From Alphaproteobacteria bacterium (GTDB taxonomy: Bacteria; Pseudomonadota; Alphaproteobacteria; Micropepsales; Micropepsaceae): a stretch of 7,659 bases of DNA. A program made the position numbers and the translations under genes. The stretch is from assembly GCA_003246795.1 (NCBI GenBank), contig QKCS01000340.1, forward strand, positions 1 through 7,659, given 5' to 3'. Positions 1 through 6,857 of this stretch are shown here, one piece after another. Position 1 is the first letter of the stretch. Each line of letters opens with the position of its first letter. The notes beneath the pieces were generated by a model, which saw only the letters and a program-made list of their open reading frames with translations, was not told the origin of the DNA and made no database searches.

Positions 1-872
1 GACTTCGAAATTCCCTTCGCCTCGATGACGACCGCACCAGACGCCTCGCCTTCCCCGGCGGAAAGCCGCACGTTGCCGGTCGCGTGCCGCGCCTCGCGCC
101 GCTGGCGCCTGAGATCGGCAAGCCGCGCCATGCGTCCCTGATTGCGCTTGCGCCGCGCGGTCACGCCGTAGCGCACCCAGTCCTCTTCCATCGAGATACG
201 CCGGTCGAGCTTGTGCCGCTCGAGCTCTTCTTGCTCCAGCACCGTATCGCGCCAAGCCTCGAATGCGGCGAAGCCTTCTTCGAGCCGCCGCGTGATCCCG
301 CGGTCGAGCCACACGGTCGCGCGCGACAATCGTTGGAGAAAGCGCCGGTCGTGACTGATCAAGACCATCGCCGACTTGAGCGCGCCGAGTTCCTCTTCCA
401 GCCATTCGATTGCAGGCAGGTCCAAATGGTTCGTCGGCTCGTCCAACAACAAAATGTCGGGCGAGGGCGCAAGCGCTCGCGCCAAGGCGGCGCGCCGCGC
501 CTCGCCGCCCGATAGGCGGTCCGTCGCCTCGTCGCCGGCGAGACTCAAACATTCGAGCAAATACCGCGCACGATAGGGATCGTCGCCCGGCGTGAGGCCC
601 GCTTCGACGAAAGCCAGTGTCGTCGCAAACCCGCTCAGATCCGGTTCTTGCGGTAGATAGCGGATCGTTGCAGAGGGCGCCGCCGTGCGCGTTCCGCGGT
701 CGGCCTCGATCGACCCTGCCGCGATCTTGAGCAACGTCGACTTACCCGACCCGTTGCGTCCGACGAGGCACAAACGTTCCCCTTCGGAAACGATCAACTC
801 CGCGCCCTGGAGGAGCGGCGCTCCCCCAAAAGTCAAATGAATGTCCTGAAGCTGGATCAGCGGCGCTGCCAT
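1..872 (-). CDS. ABC-F family ATPase, Uup-like (partial, C-terminal half outside window)
   Basis: Soluble, membrane-domain-free ABC ATPase of the ABC-F type, which acts on ribosomes rather than in transport. From the ATG at 872 the visible 290 residues hold the complete first nucleotide-binding domain: Walker A GRNGSGKS (38-45), Q-loop around YLPQE (72-76), signature LSGGE (120-124), Walker B with the ABC-F hallmark ILLLDEPTNHLD (140-151) and H-switch SHDR (173-176). A long charged linker follows (about 208-267, including VTARRKRNQGR), corresponding to the ABC-F linker that reaches toward the P-site tRNA. Domain two has just begun (VVIEAKGISK, 281-290) when the window ends. Only about 45 residues separate the Q-loop from the signature, so the 'arm' found in E. 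coli Uup is largely missing; from memory this compact form is usual in alphaproteobacteria. Purine-rich GAGAAAG (884-878) sits 5 bases before the ATG. The ABC-F class is certain; Uup rather than another ABC-F branch is likely. Confidence 0.93.
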   Translation of the reverse strand, partial: MAAPLIQLQDIHLTFGGAPLLQGAELIVSEGERLCLVGRNGSGKSTLLKIAAGSIEADRGTRTAAPSATIRYLPQEPDLSGFATTLAFVEAGLTPGDDPYRARYLLECLSLAGDEATDRLSGGEARRAALARALAPSPDILLLDEPTNHLDLPAIEWLEEELGALKSAMVLISHDRRFLQRLSRATVWLDRGITRRLEEGFAAFEAWRDTVLEQEELERHKLDRRISMEEDWVRYGVTARRKRNQGRMARLADLRRQRREARHATGNVRLSAGEGEASGAVVIEAKGISK

Positions 873-935
873 GCGCGCTTTCTCACATTGTCCCCAACCG
901 AAAGGGAAGGGGCCATAGGCGGCAAATCGGCGCGG

Positions 936-963
936 TTGCGACGGCGGCCCGCTGCCTTAGAGT
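936..963 (+). promoter_or_regulatory. candidate sigma-70-type promoter for the DUF3604 gene
   Basis: TTGCGA (936-941) and TAGAGT (958-963) are spaced by 16 bases, matching 4/6 of both the -35 and the -10 consensus. Initiation near 970 would leave a leader of roughly 48 bases before the ATG at 1018. It lies in the only divergent intergenic gap in the window (873-1017), where a promoter for each flanking gene is expected. I found no convincing counterpart for the leftward ABC-F gene. The match is by eye in GC-rich DNA and could be chance. Confidence 0.3.
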
Positions 964-1004
964 GCCGCCCAAGCGCGACCAGAGAGTCCGCCGGCATGAA
1001 AATC

Positions 1005-1010
1005 GAGGGA
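1005..1010 (+). promoter_or_regulatory. ribosome binding site of the DUF3604 gene
   Basis: GAGGGA lies 7 bases upstream of the ATG at 1018, a normal Shine-Dalgarno position. It supports this start over the ATG at 996, which is in a different frame. Confidence 0.65.
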
Positions 1011-1017
1011 GCGCGGG

Positions 1018-3279
1018 ATGCGACGGATCGTTCTGAGCCTAGTCGGCGTCGTGGTCATTTTGGTCGTTGCGGGCGGCCTGTTCTGGGTCGGCGCACGCCA
1101 AGGCTGGTTCGGCGTCGAACACGACGCCGGCGTGATCGAAGGCAAGACCATCCCGGCGGACGTCATCGCGTCGCGCATGAACGCAACGGCCGCCGTCGCG
1201 CCACAGGACGACGACACGCTCATTCTGTTCGGCGACCTGCATGTCCACACGACGCTCTCTGCCGACGCCTACCAGTTCGCGTTGCCTTTGCTCGGCGGCA
1301 GCGGCCTTCACCCGCTGGCCGACGCTTGCGACTTTGCGCGTTACTGTTCGGCGGTCGACTTCTGGTCGTCGAACGATCACGCGGAATCCATCACGCCCGC
1401 GCGCTGGAAACTCGTGAAGGACGCCGTGCGCGCCTGCCAACGCGTGTCGGGCGACGACGCGAATCCCGACCTCGTCTCGTTCATCGGATTCGAATGGACG
1501 CAGGTCGGACGGACGCCGGAAACGCATTTTGGGCACAAGAACGTCATCTTCCGCGACCTCGACGACGACAAGGTTTCGGCGCGCGCAATCGCGGCGGGCG
1601 ATCCTGCCGACACGCTCGTGCGCCGGCTGGCCGGCGGCATCTCGCCCTATGTCGCCCTTCGCGATTTCAGCCATCGTCAGGACTATTTCGACTTCAATAA
1701 GTTCATGGCCGTCACGCGTGCGGCGCCCGCGTGCGATGCGAACACGCCGTCGGATCAATTGCCGGCTGATTGTGTGGAATGGGCGGCGGGCCCGGCCGAC
1801 CTCGTGCGCAAACTTTTCGACGAGCAGAAACTCACGCCGCTGGTCATCCCCCACGGAACGAGCTGGGGCTTCTACACGCCCCCCGGCACGAATTGGGAAA
1901 AGGCGCTCGACCCGACCGAACGTCCCGACAAGTTCCCGATCATCGAAGTCTATTCGGGCCATGGCAATTCCGAGGAATATCGTTCGTGGTCCGAAGTGTC
2001 GATCGGCCCCGATGGAGCGAAGACGTGCCCCGAACCGACCAAGGATTACTTGCCCAGCTGTTGGCGGGCGGGCGAAATCATCATGGAGCGCTGCCTGAAG
2101 GCCAATATCGCCCCGGACGATTGCGAGAAGCGGGCGGCCAAAGCGCGTGAGGACTATCTTGCGATGGGCCCCGCCGGCCATCTCGCGATTCCCGGTGCGA
2201 CGGCCGAAGATTGGCTGGACGCCGGTCAATGCACCGATTGCTTCCTGCCGGCGTTCAACTTCCGGCCGGGGACGTCGGTTCAAGCGGGCCTTGCGCTCAC
2301 CCATTTCTCGGACGACGGCGCGCAAGCGACGCGGTTCAACTGGGGCTTCATCGGGTCGAGCGACAATCATCGCGCAAGGCCGGGCACCGGCTACAAGCAG
2401 GTCGACCGGCGTGAGAACACCGAAGCGACGGGCCCCTCCAGCCCCGAGTGGCGAAACCTCATCTTGCCGCCCGGCGCATCGGCGGCGACCGACCTGGATG
2501 CGCACTCGCGAACCATGACCGCGGAGGCGGTTGGCAAACTGCCGGGCCTTCAGGTTGTCGAAGCCGAACGTCAAGCGGCCTTTCTGTTGACGGGCGGTCT
2601 CGCGGCCGTCCACGCGGCGAACCGCTCGCGTGAGGCGATCTGGGACGCGCTGCAGCGCCGCGAGATCTACGCGACCTCGGGTCAACGCATTCTGCTGTGG
2701 TTCGACGCGATCGATCGCACGGGCGCGAAGACGGCCATGGGCGGGCGCATTGCGGCGAACGCCGCCCCGACGTTCAAGGTACGCGCCGTTGGCGCCTTCA
2801 AGCAGAAGCCCGGCTGTCCTGATTTCGCGAAGTCCGGCCTCGACGAAGCGCGCCTCAACAAGATCTGTTCCGGCGAGTGCTACAATCCGTCCGATGAGCG
2901 CAGCCGCATCACGCGCATCGAAGTCGTGAAGATCCGTCCGCAGGCGACGAAAGGCGAGGTGCTCGCCGATCTCGTCCAGGACCGTTACATCGTCCACGAA
3001 TGCACGACCGATGCGAACGGGGGCTGCACCTTCACGTTCACCGATCCCGATTACGCCAAGGACAAACGCGACGCGCTTTACTACGTCAAAGCGATTCAAG
3101 AACCGGAACCCATGATCAACGCCGACCCGCTGAAGTGCGAGCGTGACGCGAACGGCAAGTGCGTGAAGGTTCATCTTTGCTATGGCGACTATCGCTCCGG
3201 CGCGAGCGATTGCACGGCGCCGGCGGAGCCCCGCGCATGGTCCTCGCCGATCTATCTCGACTATCAGGCGGGCGGGTGA
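1018..3279 (+). CDS. DUF3604 domain protein, membrane-anchored, PHP-like putative metal-dependent hydrolase
   Basis: 753 residues. A short basic N-terminus (MRR) and a hydrophobic stretch at about 4-25 look like an uncleaved signal anchor, placing the rest in the periplasm. The body carries the histidine/aspartate motifs of DUF3604 proteins, which resemble PHP-type metal sites: FGDLHVHT (71-78; H75, H77), SSNDHAE (117-123; D120, H121), GFEWTQ (157-162), HGTSWG (279-284), YSGHGNSE (312-319) and GSSDNHRARPG (446-456; D449, H451). REAIWDALQRREIYATSG (538-555) is another family hallmark, and the C-terminus ends in WSSPIYLDY (741-749). Twenty cysteines are present, including two C-x2-DANG-x-C segments (662-670, 707-715), fitting a disulfide-bonded exported protein. 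The substrate is unknown; phosphoesterase-like chemistry is a guess from PHP similarity. The M13 peptidase gene follows 139 bases downstream on the same strand, so cotranscription is possible. Confidence 0.9.
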   Translation: MRRIVLSLVGVVVILVVAGGLFWVGARQGWFGVEHDAGVIEGKTIPADVIASRMNATAAVAPQDDDTLILFGDLHVHTTLSADAYQFALPLLGGSGLHPLADACDFARYCSAVDFWSSNDHAESITPARWKLVKDAVRACQRVSGDDANPDLVSFIGFEWTQVGRTPETHFGHKNVIFRDLDDDKVSARAIAAGDPADTLVRRLAGGISPYVALRDFSHRQDYFDFNKFMAVTRAAPACDANTPSDQLPADCVEWAAGPADLVRKLFDEQKLTPLVIPHGTSWGFYTPPGTNWEKALDPTERPDKFPIIEVYSGHGNSEEYRSWSEVSIGPDGAKTCPEPTKDYLPSCWRAGEIIMERCLKANIAPDDCEKRAAKAREDYLAMGPAGHLAIPGATAEDWLDAGQCTDCFLPAFNFRPGTSVQAGLALTHFSDDGAQATRFNWGFIGSSDNHRARPGTGYKQVDRRENTEATGPSSPEWRNLILPPGASAATDLDAHSRTMTAEAVGKLPGLQVVEAERQAAFLLTGGLAAVHAANRSREAIWDALQRREIYATSGQRILLWFDAIDRTGAKTAMGGRIAANAAPTFKVRAVGAFKQKPGCPDFAKSGLDEARLNKICSGECYNPSDERSRITRIEVVKIRPQATKGEVLADLVQDRYIVHECTTDANGGCTFTFTDPDYAKDKRDALYYVKAIQEPEPMINADPLKCERDANGKCVKVHLCYGDYRSGASDCTAPAEPRAWSSPIYLDYQAGG

Positions 3280-3404
3280 ACTTGCGCGCGCGGCTCCCCT
3301 GACGGTTGAGGTGATCTACTGCGAGGCTCGCGAATTGGTGATCCGCCGCATGCCGCGCGGCGTTGAATTCGCTCGCCGGCCACTTCACTCTGCCCGCAGG
3401 CTGC

Positions 3405-3410
3405 AAGGGA
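3405..3410 (+). promoter_or_regulatory. ribosome binding site fixing the M13 peptidase start
   Basis: AAGGGA lies 8 bases before the ATG at 3419. The open frame continues 79 codons further upstream into the end of the DUF3604 gene, so this site, together with the signal peptide that starts right after it, decides the start. Confidence 0.7.
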
Positions 3411-3418
3411 ACAAGCGA

Positions 3419-5494
3419 ATGTCGGTGAAGTTGAATCGCCGTGCTCTGATGATGGGCGCGGGCGTGGTCTCTTTGGGTGCGTTGGGTCTTGGCGCCGGTC
3501 TTTGGCAACACGCGGCGCGGGCAGCGATCGGCAAAGCGGAAATCGGCGCTTGGGGCGTCGATCTCGCCGCGATGGACCGCTCGATCACCCCGGGGGACGA
3601 CTTCTTCCGCTTTACCGGCGGCGCCTGGATGAAGAACACCCAGATTCCGGCCGACCGTTCGCGCTGGGGGTCGTTCGACATGCTGCGCGCGAAGTCCGAG
3701 GAAGACGTCCGCGCCGTTGTCGAGGCCGCCGCGAAAGGGTCGCTCCGCGCCGGCTCGCCGGAGCGAAAGGCCGTCGACTACTACCGCGCCTTCCTCGATA
3801 CGAAGGGCATTGACGCGAGTGGCCTCGACCCGGCGAAGGACGACCTGGCGCGCATCGCCGCCGCCCAGACGCACGAACAGATCGTGGAATTCATCGCGGC
3901 GCCCGACACGGCCGCAAACTCGCCGATCGCCGTCTTCGTCACGATCGATCCGAAGCGGCCCGACACCTACGTTCCCGCCGTCGTGCAGGCAGGCCTGGGC
4001 CTCCCGGACCGCGACTACTACCTGAAACAAGACGCGAAGTTCGCCGACGCGCGCGCAAAATACCGTTCCTATGTCGAGCAGATGTTGAAGCTCGCGAACT
4101 ATCCCGACGCGGCGGCGAACGCTGACGCTATCGTCTCCGTCGAGCACCAGATCGCCGAGATCCACTGGCCGCGCGAGAAGTCGCGCAACCGCGATCTGAC
4201 CTACAATCCGAAATCGCGCACGGAACTCAAAGCTTTCGCACCGGAGTTCCCGTGGGATGTCGGCATGGCGTCGTTTGGCGCACCGTTGCAGGATTTTTTC
4301 ATCGTCGCCCAGATCGACGCCGTCCAGAAGCTCGCAAAGCTGTTCCGTGCAACACCGGTCGCGACGTGGCGCGCTTATCTGACGTTTCACTATCTGAATG
4401 AAATGTCGGACGTCCTGCCCAAGGCGTTCGACGACGCAAGCTTCGACTTTTACGGGCGCGTCATCTCCGGTCAGCCGCAGCAGCTCGACCGCTGGAAACG
4501 AGCCGTCAACGCGCTCGGCCGCCAGCCGTTCGGCGAGGCGGCGGGTCGGCTCTACGTCGCGCGAAACTTCTCGCCGCAGTCGAAGGCGGCCATGCAGCAA
4601 CTCGTGGAGAATCTGCGTGCCGCCTACAAGGCGCGCATCGAAAAGCTGCCGTGGATGTCGGACGAAACGAAGAAGGCGGCGCTGCGCAAACTGGCGACGA
4701 TCAACGTCAAGATCGGCTATCCCGACAAGTGGCGCGACTTTTCCGACCTCGACATCAAGACCGATGATGCGTTCGGCAACCGCAAACGCGAAGGCGCCTT
4801 CGATCGCGCGCAGGACGTCGAAAAACTCGGAAAGCCAGCCGACAAGAGCGAATGGGGGATGTCACCGCAGACGGTCAACGCCTACTACCGCTCGACGTGG
4901 AACGAGATCGTGTTCCCGGCCGCGATCCTGCAGCCACCGTTCTTCGATCTCGCCGCTGATCCGGCGGTGAACTACGGCGCGATCGGCGCCGTCATCGGTC
5001 ACGAGATGGGTCACGGCTTCGACGACCAGGGCGCGAAATCCGACGAGAACGGCGTCCTGCGCAAGTGGTGGAACGCGGATGACGAGCGCCGTTTCAAGGA
5101 ACTCACCGACAAGCTCGCCGATCAATATTCGAAATTCGAAGTGTTGCCGGGCCTCTTCGTCAACGGAAGGCTCACGCTCGGCGAGAACATCGGCGACTTG
5201 GGCGGCCTCAATGTCGCGCTCGAAGCCTACAAGATCTCGCTAAACGGGAAGGAGCCGCCGGTCATCGACGGCTTCTCCGGCATCCAGCGGTTCTTCTTGG
5301 GCTTCGCCCAAGTTTGGCGTCAGCTGATCCGCGACGAACGGTTGCGCAACCAAGTCGTCTCCGACCCGCACTCGCCCGGCGAGTTCCGTGCCAACGGCAC
5401 CGTGCGCAACATGGACGAATGGTACGAGGCCTTCGCCGTGCAGCCGAACGCGAAGCTTTACCTGCCGCCCGATCAGCGTGTTCGTATCTGGTAG
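3419..5494 (+). CDS. M13 family zinc metallopeptidase (neprilysin/PepO-like) with Tat-type signal peptide
   Basis: 691 residues from the ATG at 3419, close to the usual size of bacterial M13 peptidases. These are zinc endopeptidases that cut oligopeptides. The N-terminus has a twin-arginine pattern, NRRALMM (6-12), a hydrophobic core (about 13-28) and an A-R-A cleavage site near 33-35, so export to the periplasm, probably by Tat. The N-terminal M13 domain starts around 'ITPGDDFFRFTGGAWM'. All catalytic elements are intact: substrate-binding NAYY (487-490), zinc motif HEMGH (528-532), GENIGDLGG (588-596) with the third zinc ligand E589 and D593, then DPHSPGEFR with H651 and R657, equivalent to neprilysin H711 and R717. 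It ends in RVRIW, the typical M13 C-terminus but without the cysteine seen in neprilysin. The mature protein has no cysteine at all. There is no lipobox. Its stop codon is three bases from the stop of the convergent membrane-protein gene. An active enzyme is very likely; its physiological substrate is unknown. Confidence 0.95.
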   Translation: MSVKLNRRALMMGAGVVSLGALGLGAGLWQHAARAAIGKAEIGAWGVDLAAMDRSITPGDDFFRFTGGAWMKNTQIPADRSRWGSFDMLRAKSEEDVRAVVEAAAKGSLRAGSPERKAVDYYRAFLDTKGIDASGLDPAKDDLARIAAAQTHEQIVEFIAAPDTAANSPIAVFVTIDPKRPDTYVPAVVQAGLGLPDRDYYLKQDAKFADARAKYRSYVEQMLKLANYPDAAANADAIVSVEHQIAEIHWPREKSRNRDLTYNPKSRTELKAFAPEFPWDVGMASFGAPLQDFFIVAQIDAVQKLAKLFRATPVATWRAYLTFHYLNEMSDVLPKAFDDASFDFYGRVISGQPQQLDRWKRAVNALGRQPFGEAAGRLYVARNFSPQSKAAMQQLVENLRAAYKARIEKLPWMSDETKKAALRKLATINVKIGYPDKWRDFSDLDIKTDDAFGNRKREGAFDRAQDVEKLGKPADKSEWGMSPQTVNAYYRSTWNEIVFPAAILQPPFFDLAADPAVNYGAIGAVIGHEMGHGFDDQGAKSDENGVLRKWWNADDERRFKELTDKLADQYSKFEVLPGLFVNGRLTLGENIGDLGGLNVALEAYKISLNGKEPPVIDGFSGIQRFFLGFAQVWRQLIRDERLRNQVVSDPHSPGEFRANGTVRNMDEWYEAFAVQPNAKLYLPPDQRVRIW

Positions 5495-5497
5495 CGC

Positions 5498-6415
5498 TCA
5501 GGCCGCTTTGTCGGTCTGCGTCTGCGGTCGGCCCGCGAGCAGCGGTCGTCCGACATACGCGTCGAGCTCGCCGCGCCACAACAGGCGCACGGGCGCGATC
5601 AAGCTGAGCCGGCGCCGCTTCGAGTTCTCTTTCTGGTATTGCGGGTCGTAGCGCCAGCGCCGCCACGCACACAGATACCGCAGGCGCATCAGACGGATCG
5701 CGCCCACAATGCCGCGCAAGCCCGGCAGGCGGCCGATCTGCGTCGCGATCCGCCGATGCAGGCGCCCAAACGTTCGCCAGTACCAGCCGCCCAACAAGAA
5801 GTCAGCCGACCGCACCCAAACCTGCCGCACGACGGGCACGAGAAACGCGACCGGAAAAATGATCAGGATGGAATGCAAATAGACTTGGCTGACGATCGCC
5901 ACGACCACGACGAAAAGCTTCGCCGCAAGCGGCAAGGCGCGCCACCCGTCGCGCAGCCGCACGGCCGCCGCCCGGAGCTTGTCGCGCAAGCCGTGCGCGC
6001 GCCGGACGCCGGCGTCGCCCAACACCGTGCTGCCCGCGTAGCCGAGCTCCACGCCGGCAAAGACCGCAGCCAGGCGTGACAACTGTCGGAAGCCGAGCCC
6101 GCGTGCGATGACGCCGAGCAAGTTGCCCACGACGCGAATTGCAGCGTTCGCGGCGACCACCGCGCCGCTCCAAAGAAAGCGCGCCGTGGCGCCGATCGCG
6201 TCCTGGCCCGTCAATAGGAAGATGACCACCGACGCGGCGACGGCGATCCCGACAAAGGCGGCGTACCAGCCGAACGTCCGCCGCTCGACCGGCCGCACGC
6301 CGTCCAACGGTTCGGCGGGCACAGGCACGCGTTTCGTGAGCCGGAAGAAACGGCGCAGCCCTTGTGCGTGCCGCTTGGCGGCGAGGGCCGAACGTTTCGG
6401 TTCGCTCGTCTCCAT
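5498..6415 (-). CDS. basic membrane protein of unknown family
   Basis: 305 residues; I do not recognise the family. The N-terminus is strongly basic (about 1-47, many Arg/Lys) and presumably cytoplasmic. One clear membrane segment spans about 50-69 (WYAAFVGIAVAASVVIFLLT). A moderately hydrophobic stretch lies at about 82-106. A long hydrophobic run at 165-197 could be one extended or two closely packed segments, with YLHS at its centre (179-182). The C-terminal 100 residues are rich in Arg and Trp (for example WRRWRYDP, 251-258; KRRRL, 266-270), suggesting contact with membrane phospholipid headgroups or another acidic partner. AAGGGG (6429-6424) lies 8 bases before the ATG, and the gene starts 18 bases after the DUF3574 stop, so it is the last gene of the minus-strand operon. 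An overlapping minus-strand frame (6830-5802) is Arg-rich and lacks this membrane pattern, which supports the present frame. Real gene: likely. Function: unknown. Confidence 0.8.
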   Translation of the reverse strand: METSEPKRSALAAKRHAQGLRRFFRLTKRVPVPAEPLDGVRPVERRTFGWYAAFVGIAVAASVVIFLLTGQDAIGATARFLWSGAVVAANAAIRVVGNLLGVIARGLGFRQLSRLAAVFAGVELGYAGSTVLGDAGVRRAHGLRDKLRAAAVRLRDGWRALPLAAKLFVVVVAIVSQVYLHSILIIFPVAFLVPVVRQVWVRSADFLLGGWYWRTFGRLHRRIATQIGRLPGLRGIVGAIRLMRLRYLCAWRRWRYDPQYQKENSKRRRLSLIAPVRLLWRGELDAYVGRPLLAGRPQTQTDKAA

Positions 6416-6423
6416 GGGCCCGG

Positions 6424-6429
6424 CCCCTT
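6424..6429 (-). promoter_or_regulatory. ribosome binding site of the 305-residue membrane protein
   Basis: Read on the minus strand, AAGGGG (6429 to 6424) precedes the ATG at 6415 by 8 bases, inside the 18-base gap after the DUF3574 stop codon. It supports both the start and the reality of this otherwise unrecognised gene. Confidence 0.6.
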
Positions 6430-6433
6430 GCCG

Positions 6434-6856
6434 TTAGAACGTTGCGCAAACCGCTCGGTCGACGCGCAACACCGCTTCCTGTTCGAATCGGGTCCTGTAG
6501 GCGGCAATGATATCGTCGATTGCCGCGTCGGCGAGCGCCCCGCTCGGGTGCAGACGGACCACAACCTTGCTGTTTTCCGAAATGGTGCGTTGCGTTGCGC
6601 CATCGCGCCAGAACCCGGCTCCGTCGATGACGCTGAACCCCTCGGGAAACCGTGGCGCGATTTCGTCCGCGACGAACTGCGTCCACTGCTTGGCGTCTAC
6701 GGCGCCGCCGCCAGGTTTGCTCAGCCCGAAGAACAGCTGCGTCTCGACCATGGGTTCGCCGCGGATGCAAGCGGGCATCGACGTCGTCTCCGCCGTCGAA
6801 ATACACGCGGCGAGCGCGAGCGCCGCGCACGCAACAAGCCCGATCCGCGCGGTCAT
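6434..6856 (-). CDS. DUF3574 domain lipoprotein
   Basis: 140 residues. A lipoprotein signal peptide is clear: MTAR, a hydrophobic core (5-17) and the lipobox LAAC (15-18), so C18 should be lipidated after cleavage. I is at +2, not Asp, which favours outer-membrane sorting where the Lol rule applies. The mature part matches DUF3574 as I remember it: ETQLFFGLSKP (38-48), a central WTQFVADEIAPRFPEGFSVIDG (58-79), SKVVVRLHP (96-104) and the C-terminal AYRTRFEQEAVLRVDRAVCATF (119-140). C30 and C137, near the two ends of the domain, could form a disulfide. The family is small and secreted, with no biochemical function I know of. The ATG comes one base after the amidohydrolase stop (TGA-C-ATG) and there is no good Shine-Dalgarno of its own, so translational coupling to the upstream gene is likely. 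Confidence 0.88.
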   Translation of the reverse strand: MTARIGLVACAALALAACISTAETTSMPACIRGEPMVETQLFFGLSKPGGGAVDAKQWTQFVADEIAPRFPEGFSVIDGAGFWRDGATQRTISENSKVVVRLHPSGALADAAIDDIIAAYRTRFEQEAVLRVDRAVCATF

Positions 6857-6857
6857 G

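Noticed and set aside
84..515. 143-codon plus-strand open frame at the left end
   Set aside because: Codon-aligned mirror of the ABC-F gene, whose Walker B and signature motifs lie exactly opposite.
837..1700. 287-codon plus-strand frame overlapping the ABC-F start and the DUF3604 gene
   Set aside because: Arg-rich out-of-frame translation; it would overlap both well supported genes.
1039..3174. 711-codon open frame on the minus strand opposite the DUF3604 gene
   Set aside because: It is codon-aligned with the real gene, so its stops can arise only from TTA, CTA or TCA codons in the DUF3604 frame, which are rare in high-G+C genomes. The translation is Arg-rich with no recognisable motifs.
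3344..3362. Short inverted repeat CGCCGC/GCGGCG between the DUF3604 and M13 genes as terminator
   Set aside because: Six-base stem with a seven-base loop in GC-rich DNA and no T-run after it; expected by chance.
3363..3391. TTGAAT followed by CACTCT as a promoter for the M13 gene
   Set aside because: The -10 matches only 2 of 6 consensus bases. The 139-base gap shows no convincing promoter, so readthrough from DUF3604 is as likely.
3182..3418. 79-codon upstream extension of the M13 reading frame
   Set aside because: It overlaps the end of the DUF3604 gene, would bury the signal peptide inside the protein, and adds the only cysteine. The ATG at 3419 has a ribosome binding site.
3116..4600. 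494-codon minus-strand open frame opposite the M13 peptidase
   Set aside because: Also codon-aligned with the real gene and explained by the same lack of TTA/CTA/TCA codons. No domain, signal or ribosome binding site supports it.
5501..5533. GGCCG/CGGCC inverted repeat just past the M13 stop as terminator
   Set aside because: Five-base stem with a 23-base loop, no T-run, and it lies within the coding region of the convergent gene.
5802..6830. 342-codon minus-strand frame overlapping the membrane protein and DUF3574 genes
   Set aside because: Arg-rich translation without membrane segments or motifs; it conflicts with two better supported genes in another frame.
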